A DNA stretch of 64,000 nt from Gigaspora margarita (Eukaryota; Glomeromycota; Glomeromycetes; Diversisporales; Gigasporaceae): the NCBI GenBank assembly GCA_009809945.1, contig WTPW01000030.1, forward strand, positions 758,043-822,042, given 5' to 3'. Position numbers and translations under genes: made by a program. The notes under the pieces were generated by a model. It had not been told where the DNA came from. It saw nothing but the letters and a program-made list of their open reading frames with translations, and did no database searches. This document shows, one piece after another, positions 45,441 through 57,179 of the stretch (positions are counted from its first letter, which is position 1; every line of letters starts with the position of its first letter).

Positions 45441-46230
45441 TATAATAAATCATATAATTTTTTAGGGAAGGCAGTCCCCACTTATTATTTCTTATTAAAA
45501 TAGCCAATAATATTGAAGTATTTATTATAATAAAATTTGCAGAAAGTTGCTATATAGTAAAATCTAAATTTTACTATATCAATCAATAATTATCAATTAT
45601 GTAAACTTGTTAGAAATATCAAAATACATATTCTAAAATTTTTATTAAAATTGAAGAAGTTTTATTATTTAACTTTTAATTTTTATATTTGTAGAATATA
45701 TTTTTTAATTTCTATTGAACATAAAAATTAAAAGGTTAAATAATAAAAAGTTCTCCAATACTGATGAAAATTTTAGAATAAGTGTATTTGATCTTTTGAA
45801 CAAGTTTACTTAAGAACTTAAACATATCGGCAGATTTACAGAATTGGACCTTTTTTCAAAACAACGATATTCATATAATTTTGCAAATCAAACCACCTTA
45901 TCTCTAAGATCTAATGGGTTGGCGCTTATCTAATGGGTTTATTTATATTGATCAGTTATTTGTTGATCATCTGACCATCATCTGACCAATCAATTTTTGT
46001 AAACAATCGTATTTTGGGGACCATTTTTAGGGCCCAATTTCAATTCTGTAAATCTGCCGATATGATCAATTCAGATAGTAAGATTTTGACTTTACTATAT
46101 AGTGACTGTTATCGAACATGAGATTAAAATATATTTAATATTATAAAAGATAAAATTTGATTGGTCAATAAACTTATCACAGAGAAGGGCTGATATAACC
46201 TCCAATTATATGATTTACTGAACTTTTGTT
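45432..46230. mobile_element. Diverged Harbinger-like MITE (relative of 56072)
   Basis: The interior (AGCCAATAATATTGAAG, AGTTGCTA-ATAGTAAA, TTTTTATTAAAATTGAAGAA) matches 56120-56540. Weak ends with GTAAATCATATAATT on the right and an inverse at the left. It carries the insertion 45833-46064. Confidence 0.6.
45833..46064. mobile_element. 232-bp CATAT-family MITE with 24-bp perfect ends
   Basis: CATATCGGCAGATTTACAGA plus ATTG at the left is exactly inverted at the right. TA just inside the CA suggests a TA duplication. The homologous site in 56072-56662 is empty. Confidence 0.85.
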
Positions 46231-47771
46231 TTTTCTTTACAGGCCAACTAGCTTTTCTTTTTAGTTGTGTTTTTCTTTTGTATCATATTTGCTGTTCTAA
46301 TAGTAGTACTTCTAAGTCTGGTTTGGGTCCAGTCCAGGTCTGGTCCAGGTTCGAACTGGACTCAAACTCTAAAATTTACTCAGTTTCAAACTCAAACTCA
46401 AACTTAATCATATGTTTAGTTCAGATTCAGTCTAAAGTTAACAAACTAGTTTAAGTCTGAATATAAATATACCGTATATTACTGAATAGAAGCTACTCCT
46501 GAATAGAAGCTATCTCTTGATTTTGGATCCAAAAATCTGAAAATAGTTACTATGTTTTAATAGTAAAATTAGATCTAAATAGAAGTTACTTCCATGGTTT
46601 AGCCCAAGAAAATTGAAAATTTTTTTGGTAGCTTCTATTTGGTAAGGGGCGTGCTATTTATTACGTAATTAAATCTTATTAATAGCTACCACCCTCCATG
46701 TATGGTGTGATCTTAATGCTAATTGGTCAATTTAATTATTTTATTGTCCGTGTTGGGATCCGTTTACATGATCAATGATCGACCAATCAACTATAGAGAT
46801 CACTTCGAACACTAACAATTAGCAGGTAAATATTGTGCAATCGATTAGAAGTTGCAACTAATTGATATTAAATTGTTAAAGATTCACAACTATCATCTAT
46901 TCGAAGAATAAAATTTAGATGCACAAACATATTACTAACAGGCTTTACATGGTTTGAAATAGAAGTAGAAATTCGCATAAGTTTACTGTTTAATGATTCT
47001 GTGTTTCTCTTAATAAAATCAAGTGGTTCTCGCATTTCAAAATTACTGATACTGCAGTGATTAGTTAAAAAGTTGCCAACTAGCTGATTTTTCAACTAAC
47101 GATTTGGAACTTTAACGGTGTCCATTTTTCTACTGTAGTTTATTAATATCTATAAAAAAACTGATAATGCCGCTACATTACAGTATATACTACAGCGACT
47201 TGAGCCTAAATTAAGAACCCTATATAACGTATATAATAAAATGAACCCAAATCTAATAAAATATAGTTGTCACATCAAACCCATATTTCCACTTTAAAAC
47301 TTATCATGTTTTTTTTATAAATTTATTATAAAATATGTGTCATATCGTAATCTTCCAGTGGAATGCTTTTTTTTTTAAGCTTTTTATAAATTAAAATTTA
47401 TCGACACAGAAACAACCAACATTAACCCTTGTAACACAGCATGACTAGTAATATTGCTAGGGTTAAATGCTAGTCATCGCTATATCAATATGACGATATT
47501 GGTACAATTCCCAAAAATAAAAATATAGTATGAATAAAGCGAATAAAAAAAAATATTTGGGAATTTCAAACCAATAAGTCATTCTATGAATAACTATACT
47601 CATGAACTACACCACGACTAAACGTTTATGTTACACATTTAACTACGCCACCCAGCCCTATTGACTTCTATTTTAGTATGAATTATTTAATCGGGGAATA
47701 ATACAGATAAGGGAATTATTTACAATTTCGAAAATTACAATTTTTAATTCATTACAATAGATACGAGCACC

Positions 47772-50391
47772 ATGAATAGGACTGCGCTTGGAATTCGTAG
47801 AACCCCAGTAAGTATTAACTATATTTTAAAAGTTTGGGGCAAATGGTGAGAGATTAGTTAAAACAGTCGTAAGATACTAAAATGATGCATGAATAAAACT
47901 TTTCTTGGTAAACTAGTAATGGCGTTGGTTTTAAATTTGTAATTCCGTGTTAGCTTATCTTGTATTTGATCCCATTTTTAAAAATTTGGGGCAAAATGAA
48001 GAAAAATGATTGAATAAAACTTATCTAGTAATCGAAGATGTTGGGCTAGTAATGTTGTTGTTTAAAACGTAATCACTACATTTGGTGTTTGGTTGTGCTG
48101 CTTATATGTGAAAATATTAAACGATCAGTATAAAAGTGACCCAAAAAAAAGTACTAAATTATTTACCACTCTTGCGGGTTTTAGATTATCATAAAAAAAT
48201 ATACAAAGTTTTTTAAAGGCTCCTAAGTTTGATTCCCAATTTTTTTATAAACCGCCCACTGACTTATATCAAGAGTTTTGTAATGCCTATGCTTATTATG
48301 AACAGGCAGCTCTTTGTAATATCGCCCCAAACAAACAAAAGTTATTAGGCGATGCATGAGCAGAGTGGAAAAAAATTCGGGGGCAGAATGAAACCATCAT
48401 TCGTGAGAAAATACGAGCATATTTAGCTACTGAACCTCATATAATCCGTTCATATCAATGAATAATGAGACCACTACCAACTAATTCTGTTCAAACCTCG
48501 CCTATTTCAATGCCAAGTCCATTACAAACATCTATTAATGGAAGCATTACACCAAAGAATGCCAGAGCGCAAAATGATGCAATTGAAAAGATCAAAGAGG
48601 CGACCCAACAAATTTTGGAGTATGAAAAGTCATACCTGCTGATATCAGATAACAATTTTAAAAAATCAATTATGTCGCAAATTGAAGCAAAAAAAAAATA
48701 ATTGAAGAAAATGAAAAAATTTTAAAAAAACTTAAGGGTCATGCAGAGCACAGGCAAATTTAGAGCGAAGAAGCAGAAACAGATAAATGAAGGAGTTGTT
48801 GAGCAATACGATACTCCTGGAAGACCACCGGCAGCAATTCTTTATTCGGATCTCTGGGACACAATACATGACTGTGTTGAATTCGGCGCAGCTCACGCTA
48901 AAAGAAGGAAAACAGTTATTAAAGTTTGTACTATTAAACATTTGCGTGATTCGTTGGAAGAAAAATATAATATATACCTTTCTCGTCAGTGTCTGTCTAC
49001 ATACCTGGAACCTTGTCATAAACACACTTTTGCCGCGCATCGTCATCATCATCCAGCAAAAATTGGACTTGCATCTGTAGCTAAAACTGATATGAAGCCA
49101 CATATTGATGAACATTACTGTTTGGCATCTGTCAAAGCAGCTCGAGTATTTGCTGAAGTTTTTGCTGAAGATAGTATTATCATCTCTCAAGATGATAAAG
49201 CCAAAGTTGGCTTAGGTGTTCCTGCAGTAGGTCATACATACAATCGATAAACGAACTGGTTACAGTCAAAGATCATGACTTTGTAAAAGGAAATAAAATG
49301 AAACTTATACCTTCTGTATATCTCCTTATTGATTCAACAAATTCAAATACTAATTTCCGTACTGGCCAGCTTACCATTTTTATTAGACCCGAGTATTTCG
49401 TAAGCACGTCGTCAGTAACACACATGGCAGATTTATTAAGTCTTGTCTATGATCAGCAATTTGCCTCTGTACTACTAAGGTATAACAAAGTTAAACCTAT
49501 TTGGGTCCTCCTCGTAGATAGCGGACCTGATAAAAATCCTAGACATTTTAAGAATATTGTCGAGTATTGTAATTTATTCTGTGTTCTTGACCTTGATTAT
49601 TTAACGGTTCGTACGCATGCTCCAGGTCAAAGTGCTTACAATCCTGTAGGTGTGGTATGGCTTCTTTCTCTGAAAAGCTTGCTGGTATTACACTACCTGT
49701 TGATGAGTATGGATCACATTTAGATACTCAAGGAAATGTTAAAGATGAAGAATTAGCTCGACGTAATTTTGAATTTTCTGGACAAAAATTATGTGATATT
49801 TGGAGTAAGAATAACGTGCATGGCAAACCTGTAACAACAAAATATATTGATCAAATCGATCAACCATTTTTAGATATCGAGCCTACAAGATGGGAATGGA
49901 TCGAGAATCATGTTCAGCTATGTCGTTATTCAATAGATGTAAAAAAGTGTAAAAATCGTCAGTGCTGTAGTGAATATAGGACTCCTGATGCTGCCCTTCT
50001 TCTGGATCAAATTAATGAATTTCTCCCCCCCATTACCAAAGGCAGAAATAATCATTTTATTGACCCAATACATGCCCTTCAATATTTTGATAAGTTGAAG
50101 CTCCTGCCATATGATCGCTGTTGTCCATCAATCTCAACAGAAATGCATCAACGCTTGAGTTGTGATGTATGTGGTAAATATTACCCTACCTTAAAATTTA
50201 TAGCAGAGCATAAACATTGCCAACATTATGTAAAGCGTGGTCGGCCTCAAAAATCTCAAACGCAAGCATCTACTTATAATCAATCAAATCTTGGGGTTGC
50301 TGAAGATGTTGTAGTATTAATTGAATATAATGAGAATTGGCCAGAAAAAATGACTATGTATGTACGTGAACTACAATCTGATACTGAGTAG
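47772..50391 (+). pseudogene. DDE-type transposase with C2H2 finger, frameshifted
   Basis: Short exon 47772-47807 (MNRTALGIRRTP) ends in the ideal donor GTAAGTAT. From about 48225 a frame with LYQEFCNAYAYYEQAAL resembles an HMG-box-like start and has TGA at 48357 and 48459. A shift in the A-run near 48695 and another near 48750 lead to 48741-49250 (ending DDKAKVGLGVPAVG, a candidate first Asp). A one-base shift near 49245 leads to 49298-49650 (IWVLLVDSGPDKNPRH, second Asp; VRTHAPGQSAYNPV). A one-base loss near 49650 falls in the expected NPVER, destroying the candidate catalytic Glu. The last part (to 50391) has SGKLAG-like residues, a Cys-rich KCKNRQCC and a finger CDVCGKYYP..H-x4-H. I recall a large family of such proteins in Rhizophagus; the superfamily name is unknown to me. 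Nuclear transposition role inferred; dead copy. Confidence 0.8.
47825..48080. repeat. ~110-bp direct duplication inside the first intron
   Basis: TTGGGGCAAA-TG-AG, then AATAAAACTT-TCT-GTAA and GCTAGTAATG-GTTG-TTTAAA recur about 150 bp apart (about 47833-47940 and 47987-48075), downstream of the donor at 47808. Confidence 0.6.
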
Positions 50392-51527
50392 TGCATATAT
50401 GCATATGTGCATAATACAGTAATATGTAAAATGAGATTATCAAAAACATACTAAAATTGATATGCATATGATTTTTAAAATCTTTGAATTTTCCCAACAT
50501 CGTGACCGTAACATATTTTTAATTGAACCATATATAATTTCCCACATTATCATTCTGTATGAATAAGGTTAACCTGTTAGAATTTCAGGGCAATATACGA
50601 CTGAATTCCATCTTTCTTTTTTTCAGAATTAGACCTCAGATCAGAGATATACCGCTATGTAAGTCCTCTTGTAAAATGTTTTTACTGTAGAATTAATGTT
50701 TTATGTTTCCATTTCATTCAATGAAGGTATCTTGTAAAGATGGTTCCAACATACATATGGGCGAAAATATCCATTTAAAACACCGTGATTATTAAAAAAA
50801 TTAGCTGATATAATGATAACAATCAGTACATATGCACAAGTAATTCAGGTACAAAATTTATAAGCACCCAATACAAAAATTCATAAGCGCATAATCGGGC
50901 TTATAATTTCTGATCAAATAATCACAATATCACTGGCTCAAATTTTATTTACTCATGCTAAATAGTCACTGAAATTGGAGATTTTCACCCATATGATAGA
51001 TCTTGGGTAAATTTATTTTTATGCTTTAGTGAGAATAACGACCTTGCCGATAACTTTTATATTAATTTATTTATTATCTTGGATCATGCGCTCTAATTTA
51101 TATATATTAAATATATTATCGCAAAGCATTATTAAAACTCAAAACTTCTCTTGGTGATATATAAACTAATTGATCAAGAAAATTACCAAAATCGAAAATA
51201 AAAGTGTAAATTCTAATAAAACACTCTGATTATACTAGAATAAAATCGAGTTAGTAATTTTTTTACCCTTATATTTTTTATATAACAGGCTTAGCTAGAG
51301 TTTAGTTAGCTTTTTATTCTAAAACTCTTATTATATTCGAATCTTATATTGACTTAATCGTCTACATATTGTTCTATTGTTAATGTATACTATTATCACA
51401 TGATCGTATTTGATCATTAGTAAATAAAAATCTTATTTTTGATTGGTCGCTTATGTATTTTGTGTAATGTAATCGCCTACCAAACCATGTATCCATGGTA
51501 AAAATTACGTAATAAATGGTATGCCCC
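50392..51527. other. 3' part of the 4.9-kb transposon, no gene seen
   Basis: AT-rich. Includes GCTTATAATTTCTGATCAAATA (about 50899), also present at about 62590 in another element. Ends in the transposon's right TIR. Confidence 0.5.
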
Positions 51528-51539
51528 TAATCTATAGTA

Positions 51540-52440
51540 TGTGTTTTTTGATGCTGAAGAAGTTTACTTAGTACAAGTAGTTAGAATCAGGTAGAAAATT
51601 TAAAAAATAATAGCAATTAAAATTTTATTAATAAAATTATTAAAAATATCCAATTGTATAAAATTTTACTAAATTAATCTCACTTCTTTTACTAAAAAAC
51701 TTGCTAAGCATCAAAAATACATTATATTGGCTTATTTTTTTTGTATTTTATAAACTTTGAATAAAAGATACTTAATTTTGAAAATTTTTATTAAAAATCC
51801 AAAATTAGACAGATATCTTTTCTTCAAATTTTATAAAATACAAACCAAAATATGCCAATATAATATATTTTATAATGCTAAGCAAGTTTACATAGTGCAA
51901 TAAGTTAGAATCAGTTAGTAAAAGTTAGAGAATAATAGCAATTTGTAAAATTTTATTAATAAAATTATTAAAAATATCAAATTATATAAAATTTTACTAA
52001 TTTAATCTCATTTATTTCACTAAGTAAACTTGTTCAATATTAAAAAATATATTATATTGGTATATTTTATTTTGTATTTTATAGAATTTGAATAAAAGAT
52101 GCTTAATTTTATAAATTTTTATCAAAAATCCAAATTTTGGCAAATTTTGTAAATAACAAAATAAACTATGCCAATATGATGTATTTTTTTGATGCACAGA
52201 TTTATTTAATGAAAGAAGTTAGATTCAGTTAGTAAAATTATATATAATTTGATATTTTTGATAATTTTGTTACTGAAATTTTACAAATTTTTATGATTAT
52301 CTAAATTTTACTAATTAATTTTAACTTTTTGCACTAAGTAAACTTTTTAGCATCAAAATATATATAATATCAGCATATATTATTTTGCATTTTATAAAAT
52401 TTGAATATGAAAATGTGAAATTTTAAACATTTTACCAAAA
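51540..52440. repeat. ~320-bp tandem/inverted repeat, about three units
   Basis: ATGCT-A-GAAGTTTACTTAGT-type starts near 51550, 51874 and 52190, each followed by GTTAGAATCAG-TAG and TTTTATTAATAAAATTATTA. Within a unit AGTTTACTTAGT is opposed by an inverted ACTAA-AAACTTG-T, so each unit can fold back. Confidence 0.65.
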
Positions 52441-52444
52441 TTCA

Positions 52445-52555
52445 AAATGTGATTATTATTTAAATTAATACTAATTTGGCAAAAAAAAAATTTGAACCTT
52501 GGTCCAAATTTGAATTATTTGCCAAAAAAAATATGACCTATATGAGATGTTCAGA
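52445..52555. mobile_element. Orphan right end of an AGGACCCC-like hAT element
   Basis: Reading inward: AGGACTCTGAACATCTCATATAGGTCATA, then two GCAAA/CAAATTTG blocks with AAGGTTCAAATTT shared with the right end at 63660-63779. No matching left end or duplication found. Confidence 0.5.
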
Positions 52556-52976
52556 GTCCTTAAAAAATTATTATAAAATGAACTTTTATTAGAATAGCTA
52601 TTAATTTACATTGATTTATGATTAAATTTGTTAAATTATGCTTTCTACATGTTTGACTATAGGCCAAAAGTAAGTTAAAATAGCTATTTCTTGAAAATTT
52701 ACTTTTAAGTTTATCTGCAACTGATTTGAAAATGACCAACTCATCAAACTTTTTCTGAAACACCTATATATTTCAACAAATAATATTAGCACTAAAGTTG
52801 TAACCCAAACCCTTTTTTTAGTTATAGTGTTTTTACCTAGTTTGGGTTAGAGATTTAGTATTTCTACCTAATTTGGGCTCTTAACCAAAAACCACCTATA
52901 GTGTCAAACTCAAAAACTATTAATTTATTAAATAACATGCATGTGACAATATAATCTTTAAATTATTCAATAAATT

Positions 52977-53100
52977 GCCATGTTTCTGAATTATGCAAAT
53001 TTTATCTCATCAAAATTTATATATAAAATTAAATAAATTGTGCATGTTTCTGAGTTATGCACATTTTATCCCATCAAAATTTATATAAAAAATTAAATAT
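52977..53100. repeat. 63-bp tandem duplication
   Basis: GCATGTTTCTGAGTTATGCA with TCATCAAAATTTATATA occurs twice head to tail (from about 52977 and 53040). Confidence 0.8.
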
Positions 53101-54440
53101 AAGTGTATTTAACATTCTAATTTATTATATATTTCAATTCTGGTCTGTTCACTTTAACATTTTTGATTGGTTGTATCCAAAAAATGTGACCTAAATGTGA
53201 GAAAACTACTAGAAATATGTAAGATGTTTATGATAATTATCATAGTCAAGTAATTATTATAATATTTGAGTAATTATTACATTATTTTTAATGCCCTTAT
53301 TAACACCCTTAAACAATACAAAATTATAAAATATGCATTTGCCAAATTTATTTTTGTTGTTTGATTGCCTAATATTTACAATCTATTTTGGGCTAATGAA
53401 GTTGAAAATGTTTTGCATAATAGTCTCAAGAATAAGTGCAAGAATAAGTGCAAATACAAGAACAAATACAAGAACACAACAAAGCTCCACAATAGATAAA
53501 ATATAAGATTAATAAAAAAAAATAGGGAATATATTAGTAAATATAAAAAAAAATTTCATTCAACCAAAAATTTAGATGATTGATTTCTAGAATTTTTGGT
53601 CATATTTTTTGCTACCTAGATTATCTGATAATCAACCAATTTTCTTAGGTTTATATTAATCTACAAACTAATAAAATTACAAATATGTTCAAAAGGTGAT
53701 CAATGTGCTAAAACTAATATAATAATATAATCAAGTTATTGTTCTTTAACACTTTTTGATTGGTTATGTAACCTATTATCAAAATGTTAAGACTAATAAT
53801 GATGAGCAATCTATAATCAAAAATGTTATCACAATTCAAATTCATTAACAATTGATATGAAATAATACAATTGTATCACGGAATGCTAATACAAATTTTG
53901 TACTTGCAAAACATGACATTGTAAGGGAATCTATTAAAACAAAATTAAAATTATCATGCAGTCACAAATGTCCTGTCTGCACAAAAATACCTACTAATTT
54001 CATATGTGAGTATATAATAAATAGTAATTGGCACTGCTTAATAATAAGAATAAAAAAAAATTCAAGTGCACTCCCATTTTTGATTTGCTATATTCAAATG
54101 CCATAATCAGACCATGAGAAAATTTAAATTAAGATATCAATACTATTTAAATCTGTAATTATTGTGATATATAATTATTTGCATATTATAATTTTAATAC
54201 AAACCAACTCAATCTTAACTATATACTGTAGTTAATAGAATAGTATATTTAGTAACAGAATTTTTAATGCAAACTAACTCAGTATATTTATAATGAGAAT
54301 TTACATATTTTAACTAAGATTTTAAAGTTTTTTTTTACAAAGCTCGTGTGGCAGTGCCATGGGCCAGGTGCTAGTATATTCTCAAATTATATAAAAGATA
54401 AGCAATGATGAAGTTTACAATTAGCTAATTTGTAAAAATT
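53101..54440. other. AT-rich stretch with a Helitron-like 3' tail
   Basis: No gene. At 54204-54280 there is similarity to 24464-24535 (CCAACTC, TATATACTGT, TAGTAACAGAATTT). The tail GGCCAGGTGCTAG|T (CTAG at 54371-54374) follows a weak GC hairpin. With the site at 24720 it may represent two copies of one Helitron family. Confidence 0.35.
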
Positions 54441-54446
54441 TATATA

Positions 54447-54620
54447 CAGTCAGGCTTCCCTAAATGCAACCCCCCTAAATGCAACACCTCTCTAAATGGA
54501 AACTTAAATTCTGGCCCAAATATATTTCTAATCTCTATAAATGCATTTTTTTCTATTGTTCTCTAAATGCAAATAGTCAAAAGTTTGGTCCAGCAACTTG
54601 CATTTAGGGAGGTCTGACTG
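54447..54620. mobile_element. 174-bp pogo/Tc1-like MITE
   Basis: Ends CAGTCAGGCTTCCCTAAATG and, inverted, CAGTCAGACCTCCCTAAATG. TA at 54445-54446 and 54621-54622. CAGTCAGACCTC-type ends and TA duplication fit pogo/Tigger-like elements. CTAAATGCAA is repeated inside. Confidence 0.85.
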
Positions 54621-54622
54621 TA

Positions 54623-55746
54623 TGTAGGCAAAATCTGATTCAGAATCAATATGTAGTATCTTTATTTAGATGTATTATCAATAATAAAGATAAAAATTAA
54701 AAAGTTTTTATTATGCAGTATCATGCGCATTTTTCCTATCTCTACTATAATAGTTGAATTGGGAGAGCAGTAAAACAATATAGATAATAGTGCCAATTAA
54801 AGCTCCAACCAATTAAGGTAGAAGTAATAAAGTGATAGTAAAAGGGAGAGGTTTATGGTTATAAAAATGATATGAGATAATGGGTAGTACTAATAATAAT
54901 TGATATCAATATGGGTGAAAAATATATAATTAAAAGTATTGGCAATTTGAGTTAATAATTGGATGGAATTGTAGTAATTACAACATAGAGAGTATACAAA
55001 ATTTGAAGATAACTGGAGTCACATGAGCAATTTAAAAAGAATTAACAAAACTCTTATACAGAATTCAAGTTATAATAAGCCAATATAAAGTTACAAGTCA
55101 ATTCAGTCTGTCAAATTGAGTCTTGCAAGATTTATTAAAGTTAAAGTCAAATTCAAAAGATAAGGATTTTGCTTTTATTATTGTCTTATATTTTAAATTG
55201 AATATTGTACTTATTAAATTGAAAAAGAATTTATCTGTAGCTTGATTATTTTTGTAGGCCTTTATATGCATTTTAATTTACTATATTGTTTATACTATTA
55301 TTTTAGCATCTATGTTAATAATTTAGCTTTTATACTGACAAATTAGTATTAGTGCTACAGTTTTAGTGGTGACGCTATAGATCCAGCATTGATGCGAAAT
55401 TAATGCACTGCATTTTTTCTCACTTTATGTGATTTTATGATTTGTATAACTAATTGTTTCTATTATAAGAATTAATATCTTACTTATTTAGAACTACTCT
55501 CAAATTCTAGTGCATGACGACATGTAGTTAAAATAATAAACAGCCAAAATAGAAAATAAAAGAATAATATATATATAAACAAAATAAAAAATACTATTTT
55601 AATCTATTATACTATGAATATAGATGTTATTATGATATATAATTGTTAAAGAATGAATAACTAGGTAAAGTTTTGTATATTAATAATGTGTTTTTTCCTT
55701 ATTTGAGATTAGATCTAAACCAATTTTTATATATAAAAATTTGGAA
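54623..55746. other. AT-rich stretch, no gene seen
   Basis: Homopolymer-rich, no frames with motifs, no clear element ends. Confidence 0.5.
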
Positions 55747-55754
55747 CTTCTAGC

Positions 55755-55934
55755 AGGACCCCGAAATATATATAGATAGATCAGGTATGAGTTTGCTTAT
55801 TTTTGAGGTTTTTCATGCAGATCTTTTCTATTTATAGTAATTTTTTGCTTATTTTTGAAGTATTTTCTGCAGATCTTTCCTTTTTTAGTAACCCTATAAT
55901 TAACCTGACCTATCTATGTATATTTCGGGGTCCT
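55755..55934. mobile_element. 180-bp hAT-like MITE, AGGACCCC family (uninterrupted)
   Basis: Ends AGGACCCCGAAATATA, inverted at right. Exact 8-bp duplication CTTCTAGC at 55747-55754 and 55935-55942. Nearly identical to the outer part of 44357-44770. Confidence 0.92.
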
Positions 55935-56071
55935 CTTCTAGCCATAATACAATTTATATATTATAAATGTTTGATATTAGCCAAATTAGAAGCATTTTGT
56001 GAAATCTAGTAAATACAGTTTGGGTTTCTACCAAATTCCAAACTAATAGATTTGGGTCACAACCCTAATTA

Positions 56072-56662
56072 GGGAAGTGCAGTAAATCACGTAATTATCT
56101 AGGGGGGATCAGCATCTATCATGTCCTATATATATATGCATAAACAGCCAATAATATTGAAGCAAAATCGATTATTAGTTAATTGCAGATAGTTGCTACA
56201 TAGTAAAGTCTAAATTCTACTATGTCAATCAATAATTATCGATTAAGCAAAGTTTTTGGAAGACCAAAATACACATATTCTGAAATTTTTATTAAAATTG
56301 AAGAAATTTTTATTATTTAACTTTTAATTTTTACGTTCGTTGAATATATTTTTTTAAAAAATTTTAATTTTTCCGTCGAAGTAAAAATCAAAAGCAATTA
56401 ATAAAAAATTCTCTAATACTCATGAAAATTTTATGATAAGTGTATTTTGACCTTCTGAATATGTTTACTTAAGCGACTTTAATCGATTTGCTTAGTAAAA
56501 TTTAGACTTTACTATGTAGCGACTTTTGTTAATTATGGCGTAGCTGATTTTTAGGTCAAAGCTGTTTTTGAGTTTTATGAAATTTGATTGGTCAACAGTC
56601 CTATCACAGGGGGGGGGTCAGGACCTATGTAAACCCTAATCATGTAATTTACTGCACTTCCC
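56072..56662. mobile_element. 591-bp Harbinger-like MITE with TTA duplication
   Basis: Ends GGGAAGTGCAGTAAATCACG and, inverted, GGGAAGTGCAGTAAATTACA. TTA at 56069-56071 and 56663-56665. Terminal sequence matches 18 of 25 bases of the 4.9-kb transposon at 46646, so it could be mobilised by a related transposase. No gene. Confidence 0.8.
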
Positions 56663-57179
56663 TTAGCACTATACATGCTACCAAAATTGATTTTTGAAAA
56701 ATGCCTATTACTGGTTCACAAAATAATATGAAATTTTGATAAGAAAAAACAAATAAAATTTATATATTTATATTCCTTATAATTTTATCTATTCAAAAAA
56801 ACAATCAAAAAATTTTGGGGGTTAAGTAAATAGATCAAAAAAATTTTAGAAAAAAAATTTTTAATTTTGGGTTCCAAAATCCAAAATAATTTTGTTATTA
56901 TGTATAGTTAGCACATTTTTCTATAGCTTAGTAGAGCTATTTTATTTATACTTTTCGTTTTTTTAACTTATATAGGACCCCAGATATCTCACATATAGGT
57001 CATAACTGATTTGCATGAATTTAGATGTATTTGCTACCCCTAAAATCAAGTAAATTTGCTAAAAGTTGGATTATTACATATAAACTTTATAGTAATTTGC
57101 TAAAAACTAAATTATNANATCTAGTATCAAGTAAATAAATATAGTATAAATTTTTTTATTTGAATTCATAGAATTAAAA

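Larger units (their letters stand above)
46646..51527. mobile_element. 4.9-kb DNA transposon, TAA target duplication, DDE gene inside
   Basis: Ends GGGGCGTGCTATTTATTACG and, inverted, GGGGCATACCATTTATTACG, continuing TAATT. TAA occurs at 46643-46645 and 51528-51530. The insertion is confirmed by the split MITE around it. It carries one gene relic (47772-50391). TIR and TSD resemble the Harbinger-like MITE at 56072. The transposase does not look like a standard PIF/Harbinger protein, so the superfamily is left open. Confidence 0.85.
46472..51537. mobile_element. ~181-bp TA-flanked MITE split by a 4.9-kb transposon
   Basis: The left end CCGTATATTACTGAATAGAA pairs with a right end that is complete only if 46646-51530 is removed: GCTTCTATTTGGTAA (to 46645) joined to TCTATAG (51531-51537). 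Then 20 of 25 terminal bases match as inverted repeat and TA flanks both sides (46470-46471, 51538-51539). Confidence 0.8.

Noticed and set aside
46320..46360. B-box-like GGTTCGAACTGG (tRNA gene?)
   Set aside because: It lies in a degenerate GGTCCAG/AACTC repeat; there is no A box or cloverleaf.
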